This document shows positions 10,913 to 25,017 of a stretch of 64,000 bases of DNA, one piece after another. The stretch is from the NCBI GenBank assembly GCA_963662175.1, contig OY759216.1, positions 34,365,087 to 34,429,086 of the forward strand, written 5' to 3'. Made by a program: the position numbers and the translations under genes. The notes below the pieces were generated by a model. That model saw nothing but the letters and a program-made list of their open reading frames with translations. It had not been told where the DNA came from and searched no databases. Source of the stretch: Aradus depressus (lineage: Eukaryota; Arthropoda; Insecta; Hemiptera; Aradidae). Numbering within the stretch: position 1 is the stretch's first letter; every line of letters starts with the position of its first letter.

Positions 10913-13799
10913 TAAAATTATTACATGTTGTGTTTAGCAATAGAAATTCACCTCAATACATCTAGAGCCTGCTTTCATAATCATTGAAGAAATGAGTTCA
11001 ATAAGTTTGTTATTGTTCAACTTTTATATACGATTCAATTAAACTCCTTCCGAATTACAGGGAGCAAGTAGTAACTATCACATAATCGAAGCAGAATATA
11101 TCGATTCAGACAAGCACACATTTGAACATTTCGTCAAAAAGTCGATAATAAGTATCAATGGAAAAAGTTTATTTAAAAAAAAAACTTACAATAGTAAATT
11201 ATTTACGTTTTACATTATATTTACAGACAAAAATAGTCATAAGCTGTTTGAAAAACTACTTTCAAAATCTGGAGATAATAAGAAATAATTCATTTTCTAA
11301 TAATTAGTACCTTAGAAAGAAACAACCTCAATTGTGTATAACCTTCGTGTTATTCTGGTTTTGCATACATACTCATTGAAGGAAAAGGATCAGTATTTCT
11401 ACACCTTTTGATACTTTCTTGAAATTACTGCCTTATATATTAAATGTCTGTTTTATCTTATATTTTGTATTTCTAAAAGAAAGAAATTATCAAATTAAAA
11501 TTTAATTTAAAATAAAAAATATGCAATTATTTGCAGGTCAGTAACCTCCCTGTATTCGGCCGAGTACGGCACGGTACACATGGATCATTGTATGAAAAAT
11601 TTCGCACGTTAATATGTTTAGATTAGTTGTTAAAAAAATTGTAATCATTTTGTATATTTCGTCATAGTGTAAGTTTCAATTACACTTTTAAAAAAATATA
11701 TATATACTTCGATTTATTATATTTGCTCATTTTGAAATATAGTCATAAGAGTAATTATTTTCCGTTTTTTCATGTTGACGATACGTAATAATATTTGTTT
11801 CCAAGAAATTCAAGTGGAAACTGATGATGGTTAATGAAGTGTAAATGGTTTTTTTAATTGTTAAATTCTAGATATCTTTTCTATCTAAAAGCTTGTATAA
11901 ACAAATTTAAAAAGAAGCTAAAGCACATAAAAATATATAATTACTGACCTTTAAATAAATATAATAAGAAGTGTTGAAAAGTTCAAATCCCATGAAGAAT
12001 TTCCTGGACACGAACAAGTTAAAAACTCTTCACTACTTAAATTACACAAAAGGCACTTAGGTTTTTCTATTTTCGCTGTATTTATGGATGGCTTTTTTGA
12101 AAATTGTCTAGATAAAGGTTACATATTTGGCTTTGCTAGGAGGACAGAAGGGGCCTGCCTTTTAGAAGGCTATTATCGATTATCTCTCCCCCTCCAATAT
12201 CTCCCGCCTCAATCCACACCATCTTGAAAACAATAGTACAACGTCATTGGTCCCGTCAGGCTTTTTGAAAAACTTCCAAGACGGGCTCTAACTCACATCC
12301 AGTAATAATAGATTAAATATTGTATATTATATCATTTATTTTGGACAACCCTAATTTTTTATTTACCTAAGTTTACTTAATACTTTTTTATTGTTTGTCT
12401 TAGGCTTCTCCACGATGTTTGTTGATTGCTTTCTACCATTTCCTCCAGAGGTGACTTCGGCTTTTGTCAATATTTCAGGACAATTCCACATCCCTTCTTC
12501 GGGTCCCAATGAACCATAGAAGGGACGTGGAAGTGTACCAAAATATTAACAAAAGCTGAAAACAAGTCCAGAAAAAAGAAACTAATAATTTTAAAAACAA
12601 CTTTGCCGTTGTTGCCAAAATGAAATATTCACAGCGCAAAAAGCTATAATGGCAATTTTAACAATGAATATTTGAGTTGAAAAAATTTAAATTACAGGAC
12701 TAAAAGTTGCTCGACATTTTAAATGTAAATTTAAATTAGAAGAGATATGGTGGAGGTAATTATTAAAATTAAACCCTTTCCTTCTCGATTAACGTTCCGA
12801 ATATTATTTTTATACTCCTTTTATAGAGCAATTGTACAAAAATGTTTTTAAAAAATTGACAAAAAGAAAAGAATTATGTGTTTTATCGGAATAATCCAAC
12901 ATGTAAAAGAAACTTCGATTCCGAATCTGACGAATAAAAATAATATTTCGGCAAAGAAAAAGTATTTACATTTTATGACAGAAACTTCAACTGATCCCTT
13001 CAACCACAAAAAGAGACCTAACTACACATTTATCCTTTATCAATTGTATTATTATAATCTATTGTAGTAAAATTCAAGTTTTGTGTACTTATGTTGCGAA
13101 TAGGTGTCTATTCCGGTGTTCAGGTCGAGATGAAACTTACACAATTTACAGAATACAGCCTAGTTATGGATGACAGGGTTTGACGACGACCAAGCTCCCT
13201 AGATGTAGGACACCGGGTGATATTACACATGTACAATGAAAAAATATAAAAAAAAGTTATGAATGACTTAACTTCAAAAGTCTGAAAATATGATTCAAAA
13301 AATATTTCATTTGTACTATTTTTTGTGTAAGAGGGTGTGGGACATTTATGGTAAGTACAAAAATAAATATAGCATGAAGACTTTAGAAGAACAGGAATAG
13401 AAACAGGGGGTGAAGGCGGCGCAGGGAGGCGGAATCCCAGGAGGACAAGACTGCAGACGGTGGACAAACCGAGCATTAACAAGTCGTTGTGATATTGCAA
13501 ATGTAATTTTATGTATTAAAGAGAAGAGAGGAGGTAGTGTTTTATTTATCAATCGTATTTAACATGTTTGTACAGTATGGCTAATAAATATACAGTTTTG
13601 ATGCTGACTCACAAATAGTTTTAATAAAAAAAGCAAACATTGTTTAAAGGGGAAAATGAGGTTTATAATGGTTAAAATGAGCAAATAATAATTAACTTCA
13701 AACAATTCAATTAGGGATTTCTGGGTTTCTACCCTCTTCTGGCCGAGTGGAGGCTGCGGTACACGGGCAGAGCCGCCAACCTCTCTCTGATGCAATCTA
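10913..13799. other. No gene seen
   Basis: About 2.9 kb of AT-rich sequence. Short open frames near 12876 and 13120-13795 have low-complexity translations and no credible splice partners. No repeat family could be defined. Confidence 0.45.
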
Positions 13800-14035
13800 T
13801 CCAGCTTAATGGGAAGGATTCCATCTGTTCATTGAATATATCGAAACAAAACTTCATATGTGAATTCAAACCACCATAAGGGTGCCACATATTAATTTTT
13901 AGAGGAATCGTTGAAAGGGGAGAGGGGGATCAAGGTCGGCTCAACTCAAAAACCCCAATAACTGCTGTAATGAATTTATCGACCCAAAATTTAGTATGAC
14001 TTAGGAGCCCCTAAGTAAGTCAACTTTTGCCTGAG
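13800..14035 (-). repeat. Family C repeat, inverted fragment
   Basis: The reverse complement carries the family C unit, with 'gtcgataaattcattacag' and 'gttattggggtttttgagtt', followed by the C-rich stretch and the 'aaaaattaatatgtggc' block. About one and a half units are present. Confidence 0.65.
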
Positions 14036-16273
14036 CGAAAAGTTGATTAATTCGTTTTGGGGAAGTGATTATTTACTGTTTTGAGTTTGCATGCCGTCTC
14101 TGGAGGATTTTAATGATGCCAATTCTTGGACTGGCTACACTTCCTTTTTCTCGGTGACTATGGCATGGAAACAATGCCGTCGTTTGTTTTTAAATTCACT
14201 TTTTATCAGGTGATTGTAAAATAGTTTCTCAGCTTTCATTTGGTACCAGGTCATATTTAACAGAGCACATAAGACGGATTAATCAAGCAAAATGCAACAA
14301 CACACACACTGTGTTTGTTGAAATTGTTTGCCAATACCTTTGAATTGCGCTTATATGTAGCTTTTGTCTAAACATTCTAAAAAAAATAGCCTATACTTTG
14401 TTTAGTATTTATTGGAGAGTAAAATATTACACGAATCTGAAACATGTCGGCACGAAACATCTTCGTATTTGGTTAATTTACTTTGTCGTAAACTGACAAT
14501 GAATCATTTTTCTTCTTTTAATTCCATGTAAAAGCCTTTAAGGAAGTTGATGTGAAATTCATATGGTTGTTAAAGATATCTATTTTCAGAATCTATAGAA
14601 TTGGGAAATTTAAAATTGTTCGTACAAGTAAAATATTACGCATGTATCTTTATTGTCACAAGTTTACAATTGTACAGTAACAACTAAAAACTCACGAAAT
14701 TTCCAAAAATAAAATTTTATTATTTACGTAAGATATAAACGCTTACAGAAATAACCGCCTTCTTGAGTTCACAGTATGAACAAAATAATTTATTCATAAT
14801 AAATATTTTTCACATTTTTTACGTTTTAATTAACTTTTTTGTTTTGCCCGAGCAGCCGTTTTCAAGATAATGAGGAAAATTAAGGGACTGAGCGTCAAGA
14901 TATTTTCCTCATTAATTCAAAAACGAGAGAAAAAAATATATGAAAAAACACTAATCTAAAAAATCCTACCAAAATGACATCAACGATTTTCCCTAAACAC
15001 ACAAGCCAAACTATGGCCAACATTTCAAAAAAGCATTTTTGGAATTCAGGGGAAAAACAAACAAAAACCATCATTATCAAAGAATTAATTTATCATTAAT
15101 TAGTTTCAACTAGAACAAATATATAAAAAAAGCTTATAGTTACAACATGGAATGTAAATAGACGCTTATATATAGATTTATAAACCTAAGTATATTTTAG
15201 ATTTTGTTAAAATAAATAATACCTCAAATTTTTAAAAGCACTATTTAAAATCTATTGATTATTGCATAGTAGTTATACCTAGTGTTTTTATAAATGATGA
15301 CATTCATAACGGATATATTATCATATGAAATAAGTAACCGTAAATATAGTAAGACAGGTATACATTTGCTTACTTGACTAGACAGATACAAAATACGCTT
15401 TGAATATTTTTATTATAAAATAAAACAAGAAAACAAAAATTACTAAACATAATTAATAACTTTATCTTTAGATATAAATATTTTTTTCAATTCAGGTTTT
15501 CATTACCTCTGAAATTAAGCCATATATTCTTTAAAATTTTCCTGAGGACAAAGATAGCAATTAATCAATTGAATCTAAAATCTATTTGAGTTTGACACGT
15601 ATTAATTTCGTGATAAATAAAAAATAGGATAGAGAAATATGTTCTTTTTAAATAAAAACGGCAAAATTGTACATCAAAAATGTTATTTCATTTAAAAAAA
15701 TAATAATAATTGTTACCAATTTACAATTAAAATCAGTCAGACAGTCTATGACTAGTTTTTATATATTTTTTCTACTATTATTATTATTTTTTTTTTTTTT
15801 AAAGAAAAAGAGAACGAGATCCAAACAAATTAAAACTATGCTACAACATTCATGTTATTGACAGTTTTAAATAAACAAATACTGATTGTTAAAAAAATAT
15901 ACAAAATCAATGTGTAACCTACACAAAAAAATAATATAGAAAATCCACCCAGACAGAAAATACACAGCCAAGTGTGCAAGAAAGGCACAAGATGTCACCT
16001 CAAAAACTTTATAAGCTTTCAGCACTCATGTGCGAAAATTCTAGTTACACCAGTTTCTGGTGTTTGCTTTTGATAAGTAATTCACTTTTAAAATGTAGCA
16101 AATAAAAAGTTAGATTTTCCTACAACTGCAGAATTCTCCAAATAAGTTTCTAACAGGATTAAATCATTCAAAGACTCAAAAATAATCATATCTTGAAAAC
16201 TTTAAATAAAGGGTGAGTACAAATGTACATGTTGTCATAACAGTTGACCTATAGCATTTTCTTTCAAATAGAG
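14036..16273. other. No gene seen; small inverted repeat at 14869-14919
   Basis: AT-rich non-coding sequence. The only structure noted is 'aatgaggaaaat' near 14870, matched inverted by 'attttcctcatt' near 14904, which could form a 12-bp stem. Confidence 0.45.
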
Positions 16274-16482
16274 ATTTTTTTTTTATTGACCTTATGTACG
16301 ATGCATATTAGCCACGTCTCTATAATGGTTTTATCTAGTTATTTACAACATCCATGGACCCCGGGAGGGAGTTCTATCTACGAAATAAAACTCACTCCCC
16401 GACGGGATACGAACCCGCAAACCAAGGGGAGACCATGCGACCAAAGCCCTACTGCCTAGACCGCACGGCTACCATGGCCCTC
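16274..16482 (-). mobile_element. SINE family A, full length, inverted
   Basis: On the minus strand it runs from the gccatggtagccgtgcgg head through gcgggttcgtatcccgtcgg (B box) to the 'acataaggtcaat' end. The tail is seen as a T run at about 16275-16284 on the plus strand. The two open frames overlapping this interval on the plus strand are SINE sequence. Confidence 0.85.
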
Positions 16483-18038
16483 CTTTCAAATAGGGATGAC
16501 ATCTTGTTTTTTTCTTATCACCTGAAAATAACAACCTCACTTACATTATATTAATTTTTGGAAATAACTCACAGTTTCATGTCTTGTGTCAGTTACAATG
16601 CGTAAGTGTAATTAAGAAAAAAAATTATTATAATAATTTTTCAATGAATACCAAATAATAACTTAATTGGCCCTACCGTTTTACTACATTCCTATAACAA
16701 TAAGAACACCGCATATAACCTATATTAGTAATGTCCGGATAAGAACGAAAAATAATAATAATGATTGTTGTCTCTTCTCTTATTTGATGATTTACATAAA
16801 TTACGAAAATAAAAAAATGTTTAAAAAAGATTAATTATATACATAATATACAAGATAATCCTTAGAATCAAAACTCACGATGTCCTATAATCTCAGCGAT
16901 TGGCAATGGTTCCTGTAGGTATTTTTCCGAATTAATCCGAATCTAATAACCGTTTTTGGCAATACTAACTAAATATCTCAGAAAAACTTTTAGAATTGAC
17001 GGTGTGAGGAATACGTCTGAACTTATGGAAATTATCATGGCGGACGGGCCTTGAATAAAACCCTTATATTGAGGGTGTTTAGACGTTTATCTCCAAATGA
17101 TATCTTAAAGCAGTGGACAAATCTGAGCGGCAAATGACCAATTACACATTCAATGTCATTGCTTACTTACAATCGATTGTTTGATAGTTCGGCTGTTCAC
17201 CAGAATACACAATAAAAAAAAAAAGCATATATAAAAATAAAAATCTGTGAAAATAGCCCTTTTTGTAGGTGAGCTTTGATTTTAGAGACTAATTAACACT
17301 AATATCTACATAATACTCGTATAGCTTGCACGTGTAATACTTGATTAAACAGCTGCTGCTACTGTATACACAGAGAACAAAAAAGGTATTTGCACACTAA
17401 TGTTTTTTGGTTATGTTCGATGCAAATGAAATATATAATCCATGATAAATTTGATTATATCCATTTGGTTCGAAATTGAGAGAGAAAAACGTAAATTTTG
17501 AGGTCAAAAAGATATTTGAGCACCTAAAATTATTATATTTTTTAATAAAAAAAAAGTACATTTACAAATAAAAGTACATATTTGTGGGATTCGGTTTCTG
17601 TTTTAATATGGGCAAATATTTCATAACCTGTTGTTGATCACAATAAGATGGGACTAATCCTAAAAGTATTTAATTTGATGTTGACAGGAAGAAAATGAAG
17701 GTAAAATGGCTAGAAATTAGCCGCACCTCCAAACATTATTCATGAGGTTGTACTTTTTTGTGGGAAAAGTAGAGTTTCTAAAATTATAAATATACTTTTT
17801 TGTGGGAAAAGTAGAGTTTCTAAAATTATAAATATACTTTTTAACATGAAAACATGGTGCCAGACGTGTGACCTCTTGCCTGTTCGAGTCAGTGGTAAGG
17901 TCAACAGTGGGTCAACATCAGCTGACTTCTTGTTTTGGTCTGACCCTCTTGGGTGAACTACTATCCATTTGCCAGTACTCCTACCTAATATCAACAATAG
18001 TTTATTTTCAACATGATAGTGGGGGGAAGTAATTATCC
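16483..18038. other. No gene seen apart from a tandem duplication
   Basis: Non-coding AT-rich sequence. The 42-bp tandem repeat at 17751-17840 is listed separately. Confidence 0.45.
17751..17842. repeat. 42-bp tandem repeat, two full copies and a partial third
   Basis: The unit begins 'tacttttttgtgggaaaag' and ends 'aaattataaata'. Copies start at 17751, 17793 and 17835. The first two are identical and the third stops after about 8 bp, which points to a recent duplication. Confidence 0.9.
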
Positions 18039-18241
18039 GGGAGCCATGGTGGCCGTGCGGGCTAGAGCGTAGGGCTATGGTCTCACCATGGCTTGCGGGT
18101 TCGAATCCCGTCCGGGAGTGAGTTTTATTTCGTAGATAGAACTCCCTCCCGGGGCCATGGATGTCTTAAATAATTATATATAACACATTGACATGGCTAA
18201 TATGCACCGTACATAAAGCCAAAAGAAAAAAAAAAAAAAAA
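18039..18241 (+). mobile_element. SINE family A, full length
   Basis: Head gccatggtggccgtgcgggc, B box ggttcgaatcc, then the body with gtgagttttatttcg and the final cataaagccaaaag followed by poly-A (to 18241). This is the cleanest single-head copy in the window and a good reference for the family. Confidence 0.9.
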
Positions 18242-18443
18242 CATGAAAATTTACATTTTTCTCTCAGTTTCGATTTAATATAAACAAGTATTTTAAGCAT
18301 TGATTTATACTGCTTATTTGCACAAAATATAAACCCATTTCGTTGATAAAATCATTTTATTATTTAAATTAAAGAAAATGTGCAAATACTTTCCTTACTT
18401 ACTTTAGTAAGTAATATGAACAAGTATAATAAAATATAGTCAG

Positions 18444-18647
18444 ATGAACGTACAATATATAGGAGAAGTCCCATTATCCGGATCATCCTTAACCAAATAT
18501 GGTGAGGATTTGTTGGACATGTTATCAAATTATTCAAATCAAACATCTGCAGCAACATTAGATAAAATAAATATAAGTAAAATTTCTGAAGTGATCACTA
18601 AAACAAATGATGTTACACGTAGAAAGTTTGTAGTCACCATTACTTAG
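18444..18647 (+). CDS. Unassigned 67-codon open frame
   Basis: The frame opens at an ATG right after an acceptor-like 'tagtcag' and reads MNVQYIGEVPLSGSSLTKYG and on through DLLDMLSNYSN to a TAG. Its composition looks more protein-like than neighbouring AT-driven frames. Past the stop, another frame gives NLRIAEMDIWRERLKRHCR, reminiscent of a LINE polyprotein end. The whole may therefore be a decayed retroelement. Not recognised. Confidence 0.2.
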   Translation: MNVQYIGEVPLSGSSLTKYGEDLLDMLSNYSNQTSAATLDKINISKISEVITKTNDVTRRKFVVTIT

Positions 18648-21110
18648 TATGGTTAGATGGACATACGGATAGTGGGCATTCTACTCTATGTTTGATTGAA
18701 GAACGCTAAGAACAACCTCAGGATCGCCGAAATGGATATTTGGCGAGAAAGGTTAAAGAGACACTGTAGAACGCCAATATTAAATGCATATTAACAGAAA
18801 AATTAAAATATCTAATCACAATTAAATAAATATTTATATGGGTAAGGCAGCACATGGTTTGAAGTTGATTCAGGAAAGAAATACGATAGAATTTTTTTAT
18901 TAGGATGTCAAGAACATAACTTTTTTTAAATTCTCTGATATCTCAATGATTATATTTAAAAAAAAAATGTTTTCACTGCTGCACCAAATTAATTTATAAT
19001 TAGTTGCATCAGGGTAAAATACTACTAAACACAATAATAGTACTAATAAGAGAGAGAAGCAATCAAGTAAAACATGTTAGTCTATTGATTGCACTCAATA
19101 TACAAAACAATTTTGGATAGAAAAACATAACAGACTAAAATCCAAATATACTAGAATAATAAAATCATTCTTTATCTATGACTGGAAACTAAAGATGACG
19201 GACACTAGAGTGCCCATATCTAACTATACAATGTTCCCAAAGTCGGCAAAAATGCCTATCAGATAACTTTAGATTGTTTTTTTAGTGGACAAGAAATGAA
19301 GTCAACTACAACTGCGTTCCACAAGAAATGAAGTCAAGAAAGCCAGTTAATCGAATTCCTTTCCTGACTCAGTTTCGATCCCGTGGAGCCTGCCACTGAT
19401 TATTACAAAAAATAAAAACATGTATATTATTATTACAATAATATATAAGAGGCAGTGATATGAGGAACGCTAAATGCAAAAATCAATCCTTCTTCCTGAT
19501 CCTTAGAAAAACAGTTATCCCCATCATTTCAAAACCTATATCATAATTATATCAGTTCATCATTCTATTAGTCAAGTTACATTTGACTGCGACCACTATA
19601 CTGCGGTGGTGAATGAAATTGATTTGTAGAAACTATAAATAATATAGTCGACAAAGATTCTTTAACAAAATAACAAAATGTTAAACAATATTAACTTTAT
19701 TATTATATTTAATTGTTTATAACAAATTATGATTAAAACACCGACGACAGCAATCACGCAGAAAAAAAAACTTTAAAACAGAATTCGATAGATAAAAAAT
19801 AACATATAAAAACATTCGTATATACAATTAATTTCAATTACGAAAGAACTAATTTATAAAAACTACAATCGGTCAACACTATTAACAACTTTTATTGTTA
19901 AGTCCCATCATAGAATCCTGGAGAACTTTGTGACATTTTACGAATTGTTCTGTAATCGTGCAAAATCAATCCGATCTACCTCAGAAAGAAAAAAGAAAAT
20001 AACGCATATTTTTATGTACAATATTAGAATCGTGTTGGCGTACCGAGGTAATACGTCACTATAAACTCCATTCAAAAAGAACAAATATTAAATTAATTAT
20101 GGATGATGTTAATATAATTAACACTTGTTTCCTGTAAAATGTAGAAATTGCTGACGCTATAGATTGCCAAAGCAGCCGAATATTACAACGGATAGCAACA
20201 CATCATGCATCTGTTTGGCCCAATGGGTGGTTTACCTAATATAATAGAAAATAGAAAACCAGAAGCAAATACTAAAATAGTCCCTTAAGAATATACTGTT
20301 CACATTCAACTTCATTTGTGGAATTAGTGCACTAGTATCGGTCCTGCCATCTTAATAACATAAGTCTCCTCTTGTGTTCACCTATACCGGATAGAGGGGG
20401 TTAAAAGCTACTGAATACACAAGTACAAATATTTAAAAAATGAAAATAGGGAATGTGTAGCTAAGATGGGATACAACTGTAAATCTGACTGGTGCTATAT
20501 TTTTCTGATAGAAAGAATAACTGTTAAATAAAATAGCTTTTTGCTTTGGAGAACAACCATTAGATTCCAATCTAAGGTCAAGTGTGGTAACTGATGTTAC
20601 AAAGTTGATGCTGGGGGCAAGTTTATTATTAGTTATATTCAGTTTAATTTGTTATTAGTATGTGTGAGGAATTGCTCCAGGCTGAGTCTAACGGTGTTAA
20701 ATGGCGCTACCATTGCCTTCTGTCCACCCCAGCACATCGTTGTTAGCTGCTGAAGTGAATCTAACAATTTAAAATATAAAAATCGTCTTGTGGTACGAAA
20801 CTTAGATAACAGTATTGTAAGTTACACAATAAAACCTTCATCTCATTCCGCATAGCCAAGTGGACAGCATAGTGATCTGATATGCCTACTTTTTTTCCCA
20901 AATTAGTTCATAAAAAAAAGGGCTTTGAGAGAAAACGAACATTAAGAGAGAACCGGGAGTTCTTTATTACACGACGATAGTGACGAGTGGACCGACCCGA
21001 CTATACCCGAAGATGGCTGAAGTAAGAGACTAAATGTTTTAAACCTATGGCCAAATGTTTTCAAACATTACAAACGTTCTTTGTTTCAGATGACAAAGAT
21101 GCTGACAGGA
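18648..21110. other. No gene seen
   Basis: AT-rich non-coding sequence. A short duplication of 'caagaaatgaagtcaa' is present at about 19289 and 19322. No open frame is worth reporting. Confidence 0.45.
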
Positions 21111-21192
21111 TTGAAGGAGCCGGTAGCTCAGTCGTATGCGTGCTTCCTGAGCTCAAGATCGCGGGTTCAAACCCCGGATGAGGCCTTTAGTT
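21111..21192 (+). mobile_element. SINE family B head only
   Basis: The first ~80 bp of family B: 'gccggtagctcagtcgtat', then 'tgagctcaagatcgcgggtt' with the B box ggttcaaacccc, ending at 'tttattttatctgg'. The body downstream is different or lost. It is not scored as a functional tRNA because no matching acceptor stem closes it. Confidence 0.7.
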
Positions 21193-22189
21193 TATTTTAT
21201 CTGGTTTTCTTTCCAAACATTAAGATGATAAATAACAAAGTCCTTTTACGAGTAAAGTTGTGCCTTGGATACAATTTGTACGCTCTTGTAGGAAAATGTT
21301 TACGTACACCTTTTATTTTGACGCCAGGGACCATGTCTATTACTATATTTACATCTAAACTAACTAAAATTGCACAAAACCACATCTAAAACCTGTTCCA
21401 GTCTATTGTAACACAATGTCAAGTATTAATTGCACAACTGTCATTCTTGTTAGTTCCATTTTAAGATAATAGCCACAAAGGGGCGAAAGTTATCACTAAT
21501 AACATTCTAACTAGAATATGTACAACTATTATAAAAAATTAGAAAATAATATAAACTACTCACAGTTTTAGGTATGATATAAAATTAAATACGATTTCTA
21601 TACATTTAATTATTAATATTATTTCTAATCATTATTACTAGTAAACATAATGAAAGTAGTAACCGAAGAAGACATTATACCGACAACGGCTTTTGTGATG
21701 ATGAAGAAACCACAAAGAATAGTTAGGGACAAATATGAATCTATAACAGTTCAAATAAATGAGTGCAGTTGAAGGTAGAAAAACCAAATAGTCTGATGAA
21801 GGAAAACAGAGGAGAGCAAGTGGACATTTCTTGCAGATGGAAATGGTCAAAAAAATTCTAACAACTTTCCGAATATTTTAAATATTCATCACCATAGTCG
21901 GAATAGAAGTAAAAAACGAAAGCATTCTGCACATCTAGTATACAAAACTTCATAACGTATCTATGCAAAGTCGATAACTTACAATTTCATTCCTCAACCG
22001 CTACAAAATTTTATTATCTAAATAGGTTCTCATGATGAACCATTTCACAAAAAAAAAAAAACCCAAAGACTAACAGCCCGCAAAGTTAGTGTGCCAACCT
22101 ATGAAATATGTTTAAATTAGACATGTATGCACTGTGTTGAAGGATCTTTTAACGCTTTCAATCAACATTAAATGTCCATTGCCCTGAAA
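21193..22189. other. No gene seen
   Basis: The two open frames crossing 21197-21389 extend out of the SINE head into unrelated sequence. Nothing else is supported. Confidence 0.4.
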
Positions 22190-22760
22190 AAAAGTGGGTG
22201 AAACCGGCAATGTACTTCCCCAGCACGAATTAATCAATTAAATTTTCGCTCTTCCACCAAAACCTATCGACCATTTGGGCTAAAAATATATAGATGACTT
22301 ACATATCAAAATCCTCATAGTAAATTTTGTGTTAATACATTCGTTACATCGGGAGATATGGGGGGTTTTGAGTCGAGCCCCATTCTCTGATCACCCTTCC
22401 CTATGGTCGATTTCATGGAAAATAAAGAGATACTGTACATATGGGATATATTTTAAACATAAAATTTCATGTCGATACATTCATTGCAACAGCAGTTACT
22501 AGAGTTTTTGTGTTAAGCCTTCCCTTTGGCCGAAAATCAATAGGTGTCGTGCTCATGGGGTTCTGGATGCACATACAATTCATGTCGATACGTCTATTTT
22601 ATCAGAAGTTATCGTGTTCATAGACAATTTTTTATTTTTGGAATCAGAAGGTCGGACATGAAATTTCGTATAAAAACTCAACATCGAATAACTGACCAAT
22701 TACATAACTTCCCCTATACTTCAAAGCTGAAGGAAGTAGAAAAAGTAAGGATATTAAGGA
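22190..22760 (+). repeat. Family C element with inverted-repeat end and internal tandem units
   Basis: It begins with 'accggcaatgtacttcccca' (22203-22222). Three diverged ~130-140 bp units follow, each marked by 'tcgatacattcattaca' or similar, then 'cggcagttatt', a C-rich stretch, 'gattt..ctgaaaatcaata' and 'ggttctg'. It ends with 'gttatcgtgttcatagac', 'tttttggaatcagaaggtcg' and a 'cttcccctatacttc...gaaggaagta' hairpin. Other copies are at 32205-32745, 43890-44330, 52389-52915 and 53775-54095, with fragments elsewhere. The architecture suggests a non-autonomous DNA transposon. Confidence 0.7.
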
Positions 22761-24279
22761 ATTTTAATCATCTGATATAATTCTACTTACTTCTTCAAAT
22801 CCATCATCACGACACAAACATCCAATTTTCAAACCAATGAAATTCAAGTTTTACATCAATATGTTCAAAATTGAAAAATATATGTGTACCATTTGGGAAA
22901 AACTAGGCAAGTCCAAAATCACAGGTTTTCAGGGCAGAGCTTTGAAGTTTTCTGTTTTCAGTGTAAATCGAATTTTTTTGATAAATTTTTTTCCAATCGC
23001 CATTATTCAACAATTTCTCCATATTTTATTATGGAATGCATATATATTTAATTTTGTAATTTTATCATACATTTTTAGGACTTATCTAAAATTGCACCCC
23101 CACTTATCTAGTTAATCACCCGAAATCAAAAGAATTGTCTATTTTACACCATCACTTATCTAGTTATTCACGTACTTATCTATTTTTTGCCAATGAAAGA
23201 AGCGTTTCAGAACTGCATAACGGTAATTATCTCTTCTTGTATAAGCAAGATAAATACGTTTAACCAATTTTAGGGCACGAACGCGGTTTTGATAAAAATA
23301 GATAAATGCAATTGTATAAATCCATAAGTAAATTTCCGAGTTGTCTAAAAATGCCCAATGCGTTTTCAAGGATACCATTGACATTACGACTTGCATACTT
23401 TTACACGATGTGTAAGACACCAATATGGGTTGCCCAGAGTATTTATCTCATATTGGAGACAAATCGACTTATCTACTTTTTCTCGAATGGTACACATATA
23501 TGAAGGTCTTACGCAATAAAAAAGGTTAAAATGAAAATAAATAATTTATATTAGATGAAAACGTGAATAAAAAAATGTTGGGAACAATATCTTGGGGAAG
23601 CCTGAGCTTGAACCGATGATTTACCGAGGTGCTTGAACTTGGGATTAATTTGAGGTAGAAAATAGCAACCTATAGACTTGCCTTTTCGGCCGGGATGGAA
23701 GCACTTAAGAACTTTGATCAAAACCACTATAGTCAGCCAACACTACTGTCTCTAAGAGATTAGTTATATACAGCGAGTAATCATTTCATTTTTTGCAATA
23801 ACATTCATTCACTCTTGCTCAAAATATAATATAAAATACTAAAATTTTAACGGACAAATGGAGGGAAGCACAGAGCCCGTTAAAATTGTTTTTATCATGA
23901 GGCCCACAATACATTCTTAGACCGTAACATCGATTATGGACTGATTGGTTGAGTACAATGAACTAAAACTCCAACACATGACTTATAAAAACACTGTTCG
24001 AAACTATAACGAATAAAACACAAAAAATACAAAATAACTTCACAGGTACTGTTATAGCTTGTATGTTGAACACACAGAGAGGCACTAGGAACTTATTTAA
24101 CTACCTGACTTATAGCTACCAGGGAACTTTAGTACAAAACCATCATCGGTTTCTCAAAATGTGGAAAATTTAACTTATGCTCTCTAACTCTCAGTTATCC
24201 ATATATTATATAACTTAAGTTTTGTCTATAGATACAGAAATCTGTTTTATGATATATAAAGGTATTAGAGACACATCAG
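22761..24279. other. No gene seen
   Basis: Hydrophobic AT-driven open frames (for example 22837-23115) have no splice context or family resemblance. A short direct repeat, 'cacttatctagtta', is found near 23100 and 23153. Confidence 0.45.
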
Positions 24280-24720
24280 TTCAATTTTTGTCTGTATGTA
24301 TGTCGGTTGGTTTGATGGGATAATGCCTGAACGCATATTAACAGAATTTGCAGGGCCTTTCAAGGATCGTAAAACTCAGAATATAGACTATGTGGCATCT
24401 CAAAACTTTGTACGAGAGGTGGAGATTTGGGGGGGGGGGGGGGGGGGGGGGCAACATGAACATCAACAAACATAAAATGAGTGCTAGTCAACGGTTGATC
24501 GGATTTTCATGTAATTTCATACATAGCATCCTTCCAGTTACTATCCGGACAGATAACATTACTAAATTGTTAGTATATAAAAAATACCCCATAACTATTG
24601 GATTGTAATGCGTTTGGCCAATTTGGCAGAAACTCATAGTTTCCATCTCAAAATTTTTCGAACCAAAGTAGAAACGTCCGTAAACAATTTTCTAATTTCA
24701 TGGGTAGCATCTGCAACGTT
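24280..24720 (+). repeat. Unclassified interspersed repeat with 23-nt G run
   Basis: Starts with 'gtctgtatgtatgtcggttg', wording common to many arthropod repeats, and holds a run of 23 G (24429-24451). Two later blocks resemble each other (gatcggattttcatgtaatt and ttttctaatttcatgggtag). The open frame across the G run is artefactual. Confidence 0.45.
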
Positions 24721-24724
24721 ATCA

Positions 24725-24870
24725 CCGACTAAATGTTAGATTAGCTATTGAGGAAATTCGAAGTTAGATTAGCTATTGAGAAAACTCCAAGCTATATTAT
24801 ATTAACGTTTGAGGAAACTAAAAGCTAGGTTAACTATTGAGGAAACTCAAAGTTAGAATAGCTATGAGGA
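24725..24870 (+). repeat. ~38-bp tandem repeat, about four diverged units
   Basis: Units read approximately 'gttagattagctattgagg' plus 'aaactcaaa'. They recur near 24735, 24772, 24822 and 24850 with substitutions and indels. The array lies just beyond the 3' end of SIRT7. Confidence 0.75.
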
Positions 24871-25017
24871 CACTCAATGTACGAATATAGAAAATATGTA
24901 ATTAAACGTAAAAAAATAAAATAAAATAATATGTTGAGAAGAGGTGGCCAAGATACAGTGTCAGATCCAGCGGCGGCCGGAGAGTGGACTTGCTCTCTAG
25001 GAGGAATGAATGACGGG

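Noticed and set aside
21111..21192. A tRNA gene with A and B boxes
   Set aside because: The acceptor stem does not close and the sequence matches the head of SINE family B found with its body at other sites.
22837..23115. Hydrophobic 92-codon frame that could pass for a membrane protein
   Set aside because: The composition is explained by AT-richness; similar frames occur throughout intergenic DNA here.
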